Source of the DNA: Kluyvera intermedia
Lineage (GTDB): Bacteria > Pseudomonadota > Gammaproteobacteria > Enterobacterales > Enterobacteriaceae
Reading direction: 5' to 3'
Length of the DNA: 46,839 bases
Assembly (NCBI RefSeq): GCF_021440345.1
Contig: NZ_JAKCNS010000100.1
Span: 1-46,839 of the forward strand
The notes under the pieces were generated by a model that ran no database searches, was not told the DNA's origin, and saw only the letters and a list, made by a program, of their open reading frames with translations. Every line of letters begins with the position of its first letter. Within the stretch, counting starts at the first letter, position 1. Shown here piece after piece: positions 8,336 to 16,972 of the stretch. The position numbers and the translations under genes were made by a program.

Positions 8336-9268
8336 TTACAATGCGTTATGCGACGTGCTGATATTCACCGGCATACCGGAGCGTCGCTCCAGCGTTGCCT
8401 TAGCACGATTCACATCAACCCCTGCCCCTTGGGTAAAACTACGCAGTGCGGAGGTAATAGGCAACGGAACTTTGTTATCCGATTCATATTCTGCGCGGTT
8501 ACGCGACAACGGTTCATGTACCTCAACCCAGCGGCTACCGTCCGGCTCGGTAGTGTATTTCACCGATTGGTCGATAATCTGCACCCGGGTACCTACCGGG
8601 ACATTATCAAACAGGTATTTAATATCGTCATTACGCAGGCGGATACACCCCTGGCTAACGCGCAGCCCGATACCAAAGTTGGCGTTAGTCCCATGAATGG
8701 CGTACAGCCGCCCAATATAGATGGCGTAAAGCCCCATCGGGTTATCCGGCCCTGCCGGTACAAAGGCAGGCAGGCTCTCACCACGTTTGGCGTATTCACG
8801 GCGGGTATTGGCCGTTGGCGTCCAGCTAGGTGCCTCTTGCTTGCGTTCAACGCTCGTCACCCAGTTACGCGGCGTCTCGCGTCCAGCCTGGCCAATACCG
8901 ATAGGCAGCACTTCCACGGTACCGCTTCCCGGCGGATAGTAATAAAGGCGCATTTCAGCCACGTTGAGCACAATACCCTGGCGGACCGTGTTGGGTAAAA
9001 TCAGCTGCTGCGGGATCACCAGGGTCGATCCTGATTTCGGCAGGAATACGTCAACGCCTGGGTTAGCCTCCAGCATGTTGCTCAATCCCTGCCCATACTG
9101 AGCCGCAAAGGCCTCCAGCGGCAGGTGGTTATCTTTCGGCACCGTGATGTTTAGCGTGCTGCCCACCAAACGACTCCCCTCAGGGGGAAGTGGATACGTC
9201 ACGGCCAGCGCGCTCTGGCAGCCCAACGCCACGGCGAGCGCACACAATAGTTTTACACGAGGTCCCAT
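8336..9268 (-). CDS. erfK: L,D-transpeptidase ErfK (LdtA)
   Basis: This 310-residue protein equals E. coli ErfK in length and is highly similar. It starts with a signal peptide ([16 protein letters not shown], cleaved before VTYP), then has a LysM-like region and a YkuD L,D-transpeptidase domain. The catalytic histidine and cysteine are visible in AIHGT (H192) and SQGCIRL (C208). In E. coli it is one of the periplasmic enzymes that attach Braun's lipoprotein to peptidoglycan. The ATG at 9268 follows GAGGAAAGG; a frame from 9286 would add six residues without a ribosome binding site. In E. coli, erfK sits between asnV and cobT; here it sits before amn. Confidence 0.95.
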   Translation of the reverse strand: MGPRVKLLCALAVALGCQSALAVTYPLPPEGSRLVGSTLNITVPKDNHLPLEAFAAQYGQGLSNMLEANPGVDVFLPKSGSTLVIPQQLILPNTVRQGIVLNVAEMRLYYYPPGSGTVEVLPIGIGQAGRETPRNWVTSVERKQEAPSWTPTANTRREYAKRGESLPAFVPAGPDNPMGLYAIYIGRLYAIHGTNANFGIGLRVSQGCIRLRNDDIKYLFDNVPVGTRVQIIDQSVKYTTEPDGSRWVEVHEPLSRNRAEYESDNKVPLPITSALRSFTQGAGVDVNRAKATLERRSGMPVNISTSHNAL

Positions 9269-9461
9269 GTCCCTTTCCTCATTCACGGCAGATATCGGTT
9301 AATTATAGCTTTTTTAGCCTGAGGCGCTGCATTTACCTGCTTTATTCATGAGACGGTCAAAGGTTAATCAGTTGTTATGCTGGAACCGGCAAACGCTTTT
9401 GTTTCATCATCCGCTGGCATACTATCGGGAAAAGCTGCAGATCTGACACAAGGAGCGAACG

Positions 9462-10910
9462 ATGAGTAATACGGGCGTGAGTCTGACCCCTGAACAAGCG
9501 CTGGACCAGCTCCAGGCGCTATACGATCAATCGGTAAAAGCATTACGCGATGCCATTCGCCTGTTCATTGACGATCGTTCTCTGCCCAGCGTCGAGGCGC
9601 GAGCCAGCGGATTATTTGTCTATCCCCAGCTATCGGTTTCCTGGAGCGGCAGCGCCCACAAAGCACAAAAAACCCGTGCTTTTGGTCGTTTTACCCACTC
9701 CGGCTGCTACACCACCACCATTACGCAGCCGGGGCTCTTTCGCAGCTACCTGCTGGAGCAGCTAACGCTGCTGCATGAAGACTATGACGCACATATTGAA
9801 GTCGGCGCTTCACAACATGAAATCCCTTTCCCGTATGTGATTGATGGCCTGAATCTCGATCGCTCAATGAGCGCGGATCTGACCCGCTTCTTCCCAACCA
9901 CCGAGCTGTCGCAAATTGGCGATGAAACGGCGGACGGTCTGACCCACCCGACGGAGTTTTATCCGCTGTCGCACTTCGATGCCCGCCGGGTCGATTTTTC
10001 GCTAGCGCGTTTACGTCACTACACCGGTACGCCGGTTGAACACTTCCAGCCGTTTGTCCTGTTCACCAACTACACCCGCTACGTGGATGAGTTTGTGCGC
10101 TGGGGCTGCAGCCAAATTCTCGACCCGGACAGCCCGTATGTCTCTCTCTCCTGCGCAGGCGGGATCTGGATCACCGCCGACACCGAAGCGCCGGAAGAAG
10201 CCATTTCCGATCTGGCGTGGAAGAAGCATCAGATGCCAGCCTGGCACCTGATAACCAAAGACGGCCAGGGGATCACCTTAATCAATATTGGCGTCGGTCC
10301 ATCGAACGCCAAGAACATCTGCGACCACCTGGCGGTGCTGCGTCCGGATGTCTGGCTGATGATTGGCCACTGCGGCGGCCTGCGTGAGAGTCAGTCGATT
10401 GGTGATTACGTGCTGGCGCACGCTTACCTGCGCGACGACCACGTGCTTAACGCCGTGCTGCCGCCGGATATTCCTATTCCAAGCATCGCAGAAGTCCAGC
10501 GCGCGCTGTATGACGCAACCAAACAGGTCAGCGGTATGCCGGGAGAAGAGGTTAAACAGCGGCTACGTACCGGCACGGTTGTGACGACCGACGACCGTAA
10601 CTGGGAGCTGCGCTATTCCGCTTCATCACTGCGCTTTAACTTAAGTCGCGCGGTGGCGATTGATATGGAAAGCGCGACCATTGCCGCACAGGGCTACCGT
10701 TTCCGCGTTCCCTACGGCACGCTGCTTTGCGTCTCGGATAAACCGCTACATGGTGAGATAAAACTGCCGGGACAAGCTAACCGTTTCTATGAAGGGGCAA
10801 TTTCCGAGCACTTACAGATAGGCATCCGCGCGATTGACCTGCTGCGTGCCGAAGGCGACCGCCTGCATTCGCGTAAGCTGCGTACCTTCAACGAGCCGCC
10901 GTTCCGCTAA
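9462..10910 (+). CDS. amn: AMP nucleosidase
   Basis: This 482-residue protein (E. coli 484) splits AMP into adenine and ribose 5-phosphate in the cytoplasm and so tunes the adenylate pool. The N-terminal AMP-nucleosidase domain covers roughly residues 1-190. The C-terminal half has the nucleoside-phosphorylase-like fold, with GVGPSNAKNICDHL, GHCGGLRESQSIGDYV and the base/ribose-binding AIDMESATIAAQG. AAGGAG precedes the ATG by seven bases. In E. coli amn is followed by yeeN and asnW; here the accessory sulfatase block follows instead. A terminator lies right after the stop. Confidence 0.97.
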   Translation: MSNTGVSLTPEQALDQLQALYDQSVKALRDAIRLFIDDRSLPSVEARASGLFVYPQLSVSWSGSAHKAQKTRAFGRFTHSGCYTTTITQPGLFRSYLLEQLTLLHEDYDAHIEVGASQHEIPFPYVIDGLNLDRSMSADLTRFFPTTELSQIGDETADGLTHPTEFYPLSHFDARRVDFSLARLRHYTGTPVEHFQPFVLFTNYTRYVDEFVRWGCSQILDPDSPYVSLSCAGGIWITADTEAPEEAISDLAWKKHQMPAWHLITKDGQGITLINIGVGPSNAKNICDHLAVLRPDVWLMIGHCGGLRESQSIGDYVLAHAYLRDDHVLNAVLPPDIPIPSIAEVQRALYDATKQVSGMPGEEVKQRLRTGTVVTTDDRNWELRYSASSLRFNLSRAVAIDMESATIAAQGYRFRVPYGTLLCVSDKPLHGEIKLPGQANRFYEGAISEHLQIGIRAIDLLRAEGDRLHSRKLRTFNEPPFR

Positions 10911-10923
10911 CGAGATAAGATCC

Positions 10924-10948
10924 AGCCGGGCCAGTGCCCGGCTTTTTT
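10924..10948 (+). terminator. Intrinsic terminator of amn
   Basis: AGCCGGGC and GCCCGGCT form a GC-rich stem around a four-base loop, followed by TTTTTT. Confidence 0.9.
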
Positions 10949-10983
10949 ATATAGGCACTGTCAGGCCGCGTACTCAAACGCAG

Positions 10984-11001
10984 AAAAGCAAAAAGCCTGC
11001 T
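10984..11001 (+). repeat. Left 18-bp direct repeat of the accessory block
   Basis: AAAAGCAAAAAGCCTGCT recurs exactly at 21833-21850, in the same orientation, inside the terminator of the minus-strand tRNA-Asn. Here it is only half of a terminator: the complementary arm and T-run are missing, so it looks like a leftover of a tRNA-Asn end. Confidence 0.65.
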
Positions 11002-11062
11002 CTAAACGGGGAAAAAACAGCTGATAGTAACGGGCCATTGTCATGGCATTCTTAGATACCGA

Positions 11063-11320
11063 CTAAGAGAAAAGCATCAGTACGAGCAGAGTCCCGGATA
11101 CAACAATAATCAGAGAAACAGTGTTATGCCGACCTTTAGTGACGCCACAAAACATCATCAGCGCCCCGCCCAGCAAAAGCATCCCAGCCGATATGTACAG
11201 TACATTACCAGTATGACTCCAGCCCCGCAGACACAGTAAACCCGGCGCAAGCATCGACCAACCGGTTCTGCACCAGGATAGGTGTGTACGCTCCGGTTGC
11301 AGGCCCGGATCTCTATTCAT
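11063..11320 (-). CDS. DUF202 small inner-membrane protein, YidG-like
   Basis: This 85-residue protein begins RDPGLQPERTHLSWCRT, the DUF202 signature also seen in E. coli YidG, and then has three hydrophobic segments. Its function is unknown. The ATG at 11320 overlaps the stop of the preceding YidH-like gene in TAATG, with AGGGA upstream, so translation is probably coupled; a start at 11338 would add six residues. It is the last gene of the PTS-sulfatase operon. In E. coli, YidG and YidH genes also lie near a sulfatase gene (yidJ) and an anSME-like gene (yidF). Confidence 0.85.
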   Translation of the reverse strand: MNRDPGLQPERTHLSWCRTGWSMLAPGLLCLRGWSHTGNVLYISAGMLLLGGALMMFCGVTKGRHNTVSLIIVVSGTLLVLMLFS

Positions 11321-11709
11321 TATGATCTTCCCTGCCACAGTAACGTTCCCAGCAATATTGCGAGTAAAATCATAAGTGCAGCCAGAATGACCAGAGCGCG
11401 AGTGTAGGGTAAATTGCTATCAAGACGCATGGCATATTCATTCTGCCGCCAGCGTCGCCATGCCATAAACCCCATGGCCGAAGCCGCTAGCAGGAGTAGC
11501 GTTGAGATACTCGTACGCAGTTCGGCAGAGGATAACTGGGGGGAAAACTGCTCGATACCAACAGCGCCCGCCATCAATGCCAGAGCAGTACGGATCCAGG
11601 CCAGAAATGTGCGCTCATTGGCGAGCGTAAAACGGTAATCCGGGGTTTTCCCCGCAAGCCACCACTTTCCCCTTGGGTGTGTTGACTGAGTGTTATCCTG
11701 TAGACTCAC
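11320..11709 (-). CDS. DUF202 small inner-membrane protein, YidH-like
   Basis: This 129-residue protein contains PDYRFTLANERTFLAWIRTALALMAG-type sequence near residues 23-48, almost the same as the E. coli YidH signature, followed by three predicted membrane helices. The start is GTG at 11709 with AAGGA five bases upstream; it overlaps the end of the RpiR gene by 17 bp, so the two are cotranscribed. The role of DUF202 proteins is unknown. The consistent pairing of two DUF202 genes beside sulfatase genes suggests a linked membrane function, which is inference. Confidence 0.87.
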   Translation of the reverse strand: MSLQDNTQSTHPRGKWWLAGKTPDYRFTLANERTFLAWIRTALALMAGAVGIEQFSPQLSSAELRTSISTLLLLAASAMGFMAWRRWRQNEYAMRLDSNLPYTRALVILAALMILLAILLGTLLWQGRS

Positions 11710-12574
11710 GTTTAATCCTTTCTTTTATCAGCAATTCTTTAATCGAAAGTCCAGTCGATGAGCTGTCGCGCAGGTTGTGGCGGGTGATTTCCGTGCATAA
11801 AAACTCGATCATAAACAGCTGTGACATGCGGGTGGCGATTGAGTCGCCCTGGTAGGGGCCCGCACAGCCGCTGGTCAGCAGCCAGGTGTCAGCCAGCTCG
11901 GTCAGCGGTGACTGTGGACTGTGAGTAATGGCCAGACAATGCGCGTCCGCTTTTTTGGCCAGGCGGAAGGCATTGACCACTTCCGGTGTTTCACCGGAGT
12001 GTGAAAAGGCCACCACCAGATCTTCGGGCTTAAGGTTAGTGAGTTTCAGCGTCATGGTGAAACGGTCGGTGTAGGCTTCAGAGTCGATGCCCTGACGATT
12101 CATCTTGTCACGAGCTTCCATTGCCGAAAGACCAGAAGCGCCAAACCCGACAAACAGGACGCGGTTGGCCGTCAAAAACCTCTCGACCACCGGATTGACC
12201 ACTTTCATGTCCAGCAGGCCAATAGTCTCATTCAGGGTAGTTTCCACCGTCATGGCAATCTTCTGCGCCACATCATTGCGGGTATCATCAAGGAAGATAT
12301 CCGGTGACGTTGGCAGCAGTTGTTCGCGCTCATCCAACAGTTCACGTTTAAGGGCCGCTTTCAGCTCAAGCAGTCCGGTATAACCAATTTTTTTGCAAAA
12401 GCGTACAATCGTCGCTTCGCTGACTGACATCGCTTCCGCCAGTTTACGTACCGGCGTCTGCGCAACTGTCGCAGGTTGCTCCAGAATAAATCGGGCAATA
12501 TGCTGGTCAGTTTCTCCGAGCCCGCCCAGTACATTACTGATATATACCCGCACATTTTCGCGATTCACGCTCAT
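11693..12574 (-). CDS. RpiR/MurR-family regulator with SIS domain
   Basis: This 293-residue protein has an N-terminal HTH_6 domain (about residues 1-77; the recognition region includes MSVSEATIVRFCKKIGYTG). The C-terminal phosphosugar-binding SIS domain shows VLFVGFGASGLSAMEA and VVAFSHSGETPEV. RpiR proteins bind sugar phosphates and usually repress the operon that makes them. It lies fourth in the PTS-sulfatase operon, 55 bp after the epimerase, so it likely regulates its own transcription. The probable targets are the paired motifs between the PTS gene and the anSME gene. GCAGGTG-type sequence precedes the ATG. Confidence 0.92.
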   Translation of the reverse strand: MSVNRENVRVYISNVLGGLGETDQHIARFILEQPATVAQTPVRKLAEAMSVSEATIVRFCKKIGYTGLLELKAALKRELLDEREQLLPTSPDIFLDDTRNDVAQKIAMTVETTLNETIGLLDMKVVNPVVERFLTANRVLFVGFGASGLSAMEARDKMNRQGIDSEAYTDRFTMTLKLTNLKPEDLVVAFSHSGETPEVVNAFRLAKKADAHCLAITHSPQSPLTELADTWLLTSGCAGPYQGDSIATRMSQLFMIEFLCTEITRHNLRDSSSTGLSIKELLIKERIKRESTG

Positions 12575-12629
12575 TGCTGCACCTGACCCTTTTGCATGAA
12601 AAATAACGGGTATTCTGTCAATCCCCCGC

Positions 12630-13496
12630 TCATGCGTCTACCGCAAAGCGCAGTCTTACGTTGAATTCCTGACTCTGGCCCGGCGCAAGCTGGCGTATTC
12701 CGCGTTTATTCTCTGCATAACCATCAAAATCGGGCGCATCGGTCGTCCCGGCAAGCGGCTCAATACAAAGCAGGTCAACGCCTGGAATACTCCAGAGCGC
12801 CAGCCAATCATGTTCAACCATTTCAAGCGTCATGACGGTTTTTCCAACAGGTGAGCAGACGCTGATTTGTTGCTGCCCGCAGTTACCAAAGTAAATGGCA
12901 CCATCCCGGAATGATGCCTCTGTCAGTGGAAAGGAAGTCGTTGTCTGACTTTTACCTTCCGTAACCAGCGTTCGGTTATGGGTTGGAAATGGTCCTTTGA
13001 CGGCATTATTACCAAACCGTAAATGCCAGCCTGATTCGCAGGCAACAGGCAATGCAAACCCGGGATGCCAACCGATGGAATACCAGAATGGCTGGCGGTC
13101 ATCATTGAAGACTCGCTGTGACACACTGAGCCCGTCTTCATGCAGCATGAGCCGTAGCTGAACCCGCCAGCGCCACGGCCACACACTCAGGGTGTCAGGT
13201 TTAGCTCGCGCCTCCAGCAGCAACAGGCTTTCTCCCTGCTCAATACAATCAAATGTCTGTTGGCGTAGAAAGCCGTGTGCCGGCAGCGGCAGGAACTGAC
13301 CGTCCACACAGATCCCTTGATGAACAAGCGCACCGACGACAGGAAACAGTTGGGTGGCCGAGTTGTTCCAGACACCAGGTACGGGTTGCCACAGCCATTC
13401 ACGGCCACTAAGTTTGTCCCGAATTCGGGATAACTCACCACCAACTGCTTTCACCGTGACCCGATAGCGACCGTTTTCAAGTTGCCAATCGTTCAT
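12630..13496 (-). CDS. Aldose-1-epimerase-family protein (LacX/YihR-like)
   Basis: This 288-residue protein has the galactose-mutarotase-like beta-sandwich pattern: VWNNSATQLFPVVGAL near the N-terminus, SIGWHPGFALP with the expected active-site histidine mid-chain, and LLCIEPLAGTTDAPDF near the C-terminus with the expected glutamate. Family members interconvert alpha and beta anomers of free or phosphorylated sugars. There is no signal peptide, so it acts in the cytoplasm. The ATG lies two bases after the sulfatase stop, so translation is likely coupled. In this operon it probably mutarotates the imported sugar or sugar phosphate; the exact substrate is unknown. Confidence 0.85.
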   Translation of the reverse strand: MNDWQLENGRYRVTVKAVGGELSRIRDKLSGREWLWQPVPGVWNNSATQLFPVVGALVHQGICVDGQFLPLPAHGFLRQQTFDCIEQGESLLLLEARAKPDTLSVWPWRWRVQLRLMLHEDGLSVSQRVFNDDRQPFWYSIGWHPGFALPVACESGWHLRFGNNAVKGPFPTHNRTLVTEGKSQTTTSFPLTEASFRDGAIYFGNCGQQQISVCSPVGKTVMTLEMVEHDWLALWSIPGVDLLCIEPLAGTTDAPDFDGYAENKRGIRQLAPGQSQEFNVRLRFAVDA

Positions 13497-13498
13497 GG

Positions 13499-15259
13499 TT
13501 ACTCTGTCCTCAGCAACAATCGAGTCTGATAAACCAGCGCTTTATGCTTATCTCCGGTAAAGCAGACGTCAATCAGTGTGAAGATATCCATTGCTGTCAA
13601 TAAATGGCTGGCAGGAAAATGCTTCAGGAGTTCGTCCTGAGATAAACCCAGTTCCTTAGCTGCACTGATGACAAAACGTAACGCTTCATTCACACCATGA
13701 TGCTCGCAGCGATACTCTTTCCCGACGCACATCGCCTGTCTGGTCCAACGCTCTGCGAAGGCCAGTTCCCGCTCGGGTGACAGGGGATCCAATTCGAAGC
13801 GGGCATACAGTTCCGGTGGTGCATCATGCAACTGCATCATTCCGATTATCGCCTGAGCATACTGAAACGCCCGCTCGCTGTCGTGAAGTGGACGCATCTG
13901 TTGCGGATCGGTTTTGAGGTCGAAGAGTTTATCCCCGAACCGCCATGGATTCAGGTAGCTGAAGGTGGCGGGGATTTGCATGATCTGCGCGCCCTGAGTG
14001 AAATCAAAGCCAGGATGGATACTTATGTTCTGCAGCTCACTCGCTTTGAACATGCTGTCAATTCGGGTCGGCATCAGGGTGTATTCATACAGATTTCCCT
14101 TCCCTTCCTCCCGCGGACAACGCATATAGACATAGCTGCCGTCGGTGATATTGATATGGCCGCCAAAGTAACCAAACATCGCATAGTCCCGTACCGAGGT
14201 ATTATTTTCTACCGCCGGGCGTAGCGGTTTACCGGTCATGGAGGGTGGGCGTGGCACATCGAAATACTCCAGCAACGTCGCCGGAATATCGACTGTCTGC
14301 GCCAGCGCGCTACGGCGAACACCTTCGGCTTTACAACGTGGATCGCGGATAAAAAACGGCGTATTCGCGATTTCGTTGTACACCGGCATGATGTTCTTAC
14401 CCCACCACTGATGCTCGCCGAGCAGGAAACCATGGTCGGTACAGACGATGAACAACGTGTCTTCCCACAGACCCAGCGCTTTCAGCTTGTCCATTACCTG
14501 GCCAAGGTAGTCATCGCACATGGTAATCAACGCCTGGTAGAATTTGCGGACTTTTTCATCATCACTGCCACCGGGGGCACCGCAGTAATATGGTACCCAT
14601 CCGTCAAATTCATCAGGCATGCAGCCATACTGCGCAAGGTACTTCTCAGGAACAAAGAATGGCTCATGGGGATCGAAGCATTCGATCTGTAGGAACCAGT
14701 TATCCTGATCTTTGTTGGTTTCCAGAAAATCGAGACCGGCACTGATGGTACGGTGAGTAAAGTGCTCTTCCTGAGTCGGCATCGCTGCCCGATTGATCAG
14801 ATCCTGGGTCATACGCCCGCTGCGACGACGGAGGGTTTCTTCATCTTCCATGCCCTGCCATTTGATCGCAGGTTTCTCAACCTGACCTTTCCAGCAATCA
14901 CCTTCCTGACCGCGGATAAACTCAAAAGTGGAGTAACGGGTATGATAGGTTGCACCACCATCACGCCAGTAGTGTTTATGGTCAGTCACCATATGGGTGT
15001 GAACGCCAGCCTGATTCAGCGCCTGGAACGTGGAGAAATCGAACGGCTCCATTGGCCCCCAGCTGCGGTGCAGAAAATTGTAACGTCCGGTGTGCAGTTC
15101 ACGCCGGGCCGGCATACAGGGCATGCTGCCGACATAGAAATTATCAAACTGCGCAGACTCGCGGGCCAGCCGGGTAAAGTTCGGGGTGATAGCATCGCCC
15201 CCATAAGGGGCGAGATGGTTACGCGTCAGCGTATCAAACATCAGCATTACAGCTTTCAT
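13499..15259 (-). CDS. Cytoplasmic Cys-type sulfatase
   Basis: This 586-residue member of the type I sulfatase/alkaline phosphatase superfamily has a metal-binding aspartate in MFDT (D9) and the formylglycine motif C48-M-P-A-R52, followed by HTGR at 56-59. It also has FDPHEP (H198) and the TDHG metal site (D275-H276), with K288 downstream. Cys-type sulfatases become active only after C48 is oxidised to formylglycine; the divergent radical-SAM gene can supply that step. No signal peptide is present, unlike most bacterial sulfatases, so it should act on an imported compound. It starts 14 bp after the PTS gene. The preferred sugar is unknown, and a phosphodiesterase-like activity cannot be excluded. 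Confidence 0.9.
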   Translation of the reverse strand: MKAVMLMFDTLTRNHLAPYGGDAITPNFTRLARESAQFDNFYVGSMPCMPARRELHTGRYNFLHRSWGPMEPFDFSTFQALNQAGVHTHMVTDHKHYWRDGGATYHTRYSTFEFIRGQEGDCWKGQVEKPAIKWQGMEDEETLRRRSGRMTQDLINRAAMPTQEEHFTHRTISAGLDFLETNKDQDNWFLQIECFDPHEPFFVPEKYLAQYGCMPDEFDGWVPYYCGAPGGSDDEKVRKFYQALITMCDDYLGQVMDKLKALGLWEDTLFIVCTDHGFLLGEHQWWGKNIMPVYNEIANTPFFIRDPRCKAEGVRRSALAQTVDIPATLLEYFDVPRPPSMTGKPLRPAVENNTSVRDYAMFGYFGGHINITDGSYVYMRCPREEGKGNLYEYTLMPTRIDSMFKASELQNISIHPGFDFTQGAQIMQIPATFSYLNPWRFGDKLFDLKTDPQQMRPLHDSERAFQYAQAIIGMMQLHDAPPELYARFELDPLSPERELAFAERWTRQAMCVGKEYRCEHHGVNEALRFVISAAKELGLSQDELLKHFPASHLLTAMDIFTLIDVCFTGDKHKALVYQTRLLLRTE

Positions 15260-15273
15260 AAGACGTCTCTTCT

Positions 15274-16815
15274 CTATGAACCGATAAATTCTTCGACTTC
15301 GTTTTTAATCAGAGTCACGTGCGGCCCGTAGACCACTTGAACCCCCTCTCCACGGATAAATGCCCCACGACTGCCGAGTTGTTTAAAGGCCTCCACAACT
15401 ACGTTTTGCGGGTTTTTGACCGTGATACGAAGACGGGTAGCGCAGCAATCTACATCCACAATATTTTCCCGTCCGCCCAGCGCCTGCACGATCCCCGCAG
15501 CACGTTCATTACCACTGACAGATACAACCGGAGTTTCATCGTCAGCTTCATCTTCACGGCCAGGTGTTTTCAACTGACGCCATTTGATAAGGAAACGGAA
15601 AGAGAAGTAGTACAGGCAGAACATCACGGCACCGAGTGGCAGCATCAGCAGCCAGTTGGTTTTGGCATTACCCTGAAGGACACCAAACAGCAGGAAGTCG
15701 ATAAGTCCGCCGGAGAATGTCTGTCCGACCGTGATCTGCAGGATGTGGGTGAACATAAACGCCACACCGGTCAGCACAATGTGCACGCCATAAAGCAGCG
15801 GTGCGCAGAACATGAAGGCAAATTCCAGCGGTTCCGTGATACCGGTGACAAACGCAGTCAGCGCGGCGGACAGCATCAGGCTGGCCACTTTTTTCTTGTT
15901 CTCAGGACGGGCTGAATGGTAGATAGCCAGTGCGGCACCCGGCAGACCAAACATGAAGTCCGCAAAGCGTCCGGCCATGAAGCGGGATACCCCAATGTAG
16001 TACTGAGTCACTGAGGGATCGGCTAGTTGAGCAAAGAAGATCTTCTGCGTGCCCTGTACCAGATGTCCATCAACCATTTGCTCACCGCCGACGCTGGTCA
16101 GCCAGAAAGGTAAATAGAACAGATGATGGAGGCCAAGAGGAATAAGGCATTTGAGGATCATGCCGTAGAACAGAGTTCCGATATAACCGGTCTTCTCAAC
16201 CAGGCCACCCAGATGGGTAATGCCAGTCTGGATAGGAGGCCAAACCCAGAACAATGCCACACCAAGGAAGATAGCAAAGAAGGAACTGACGATAGGCACA
16301 AAACGGGAGCCGCTAAAAAAGGCCAACAGGTTTGGCAACTCCGTTTTACCGAACCTTTTCTGGACCCAAAAGGCCAGAAGGCCGCTCATTATCCCACCCA
16401 TTACACCCGTTTGAAGGGTGGTTACCCCCATCACACTCGCCTGCCCGACTGCGGCCAGATTATCTGTTGCCAGCGTTCCGGACAACAGAAGTGATGCATT
16501 GATGGCTTTGTTCATCACGATATAGCACAGAACTGCCGCAAGGCCTGCCGTACCTTTATCACTACGGGCCATACCAACGGCAATGCCTACAGCAAACAGC
16601 AGTGAAAGGTTATCAAAGACCACGCTGCCACACAGCTTCATGACGGTAAAAATCGCCTGAATCACTTCACTGTTGAGGGCTGGATAGGTCGAGAGAGTAA
16701 CCGGATTGGTGAACACGCCACCGAATCCCAATAGCAGGCCTGCCGCAGGCAGGACGGCAATCGGCAACATAAAGGACTTACCTAGGTTTTGTGCTCCGGC
16801 AAACAGGTTGCTCAT
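15274..16815 (-). CDS. PTS glucose-family permease, EIICB
   Basis: This 513-residue protein has an N-terminal membrane EIIC domain (residues about 1-410) with the GITEPLEF substrate-site motif and GLHHLFYLPFW. A linker leads to a C-terminal EIIB domain whose phosphorylated cysteine lies in DVDCCATRLRI (about C458). No EIIA domain is present, so it should take phosphate from the general EIIA-Glc (Crr). Glucose-family EIICs phosphorylate at C6. It is the first gene of the operon with sulfatase, epimerase, RpiR and DUF202 genes, so the likely cargo is a sulfated hexose or hexosamine. It resembles MalX/PtsG/NagE-type permeases, but I cannot assign a known one. Confidence 0.92.
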   Translation of the reverse strand: MSNLFAGAQNLGKSFMLPIAVLPAAGLLLGFGGVFTNPVTLSTYPALNSEVIQAIFTVMKLCGSVVFDNLSLLFAVGIAVGMARSDKGTAGLAAVLCYIVMNKAINASLLLSGTLATDNLAAVGQASVMGVTTLQTGVMGGIMSGLLAFWVQKRFGKTELPNLLAFFSGSRFVPIVSSFFAIFLGVALFWVWPPIQTGITHLGGLVEKTGYIGTLFYGMILKCLIPLGLHHLFYLPFWLTSVGGEQMVDGHLVQGTQKIFFAQLADPSVTQYYIGVSRFMAGRFADFMFGLPGAALAIYHSARPENKKKVASLMLSAALTAFVTGITEPLEFAFMFCAPLLYGVHIVLTGVAFMFTHILQITVGQTFSGGLIDFLLFGVLQGNAKTNWLLMLPLGAVMFCLYYFSFRFLIKWRQLKTPGREDEADDETPVVSVSGNERAAGIVQALGGRENIVDVDCCATRLRITVKNPQNVVVEAFKQLGSRGAFIRGEGVQVVYGPHVTLIKNEVEEFIGS

Positions 16816-16837
16816 AAAGACCTCTGATGTTTATTTT

Positions 16838-16855
16838 ATGAAACTTATATTTCAT
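16838..16855. promoter_or_regulatory. Candidate RpiR operator 1 (leader of the PTS operon)
   Basis: ATGAAACTTATATTTCAT is a palindrome with six-base perfect ends. It lies in the predicted 5' leader of the PTS mRNA and is repeated, slightly changed, 33 bp away at 16871-16889. The symmetry suits a dimeric regulator; assignment to RpiR is inference. Confidence 0.6.
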
Positions 16856-16870
16856 AGTATAGTTATTTTG

Positions 16871-16889
16871 ATGAAAGCTATATTTCGAT
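16871..16889. promoter_or_regulatory. Candidate RpiR operator 2 (over the -10 box)
   Basis: ATGAAAGCTATATTTCGAT shares ATGAAA and TATATTTC with operator 1, about three helical turns away. It covers the predicted -10 box and start of the PTS operon, a position expected to block RNA polymerase. Confidence 0.6.
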
Positions 16890-16908
16890 CATTCAACGCC
16901 AATGTCAA
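16880..16908 (-). promoter_or_regulatory. Predicted sigma-70 promoter of the PTS-sulfatase operon
   Basis: On the minus strand TTGACA (16903-16908) and AAATAT (16880-16885) are separated by 17 bp. The predicted start is near 16873, giving a leader of about 57 nt before the PTS ATG at 16815. Confidence 0.6.
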
Positions 16909-16924
16909 AACGCATTGATAAAAA

Positions 16925-16940
16925 AGTGAGCAATGTCACT
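16925..16940. promoter_or_regulatory. Candidate CRP-cAMP site
   Basis: AGTGAGCAATGTCACT matches the CRP pattern TGTGA-N6-TCACA in eight of ten positions, with both GTGA/TCAC cores perfect. Its centre is about 60 bp upstream of the predicted PTS start, the class I activation position. It could also affect the anSME gene 33 bp to the right. Confidence 0.6.
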
Positions 16941-16972
16941 AAACTTCATGTGTGATTAATTCAGGAGCAACC

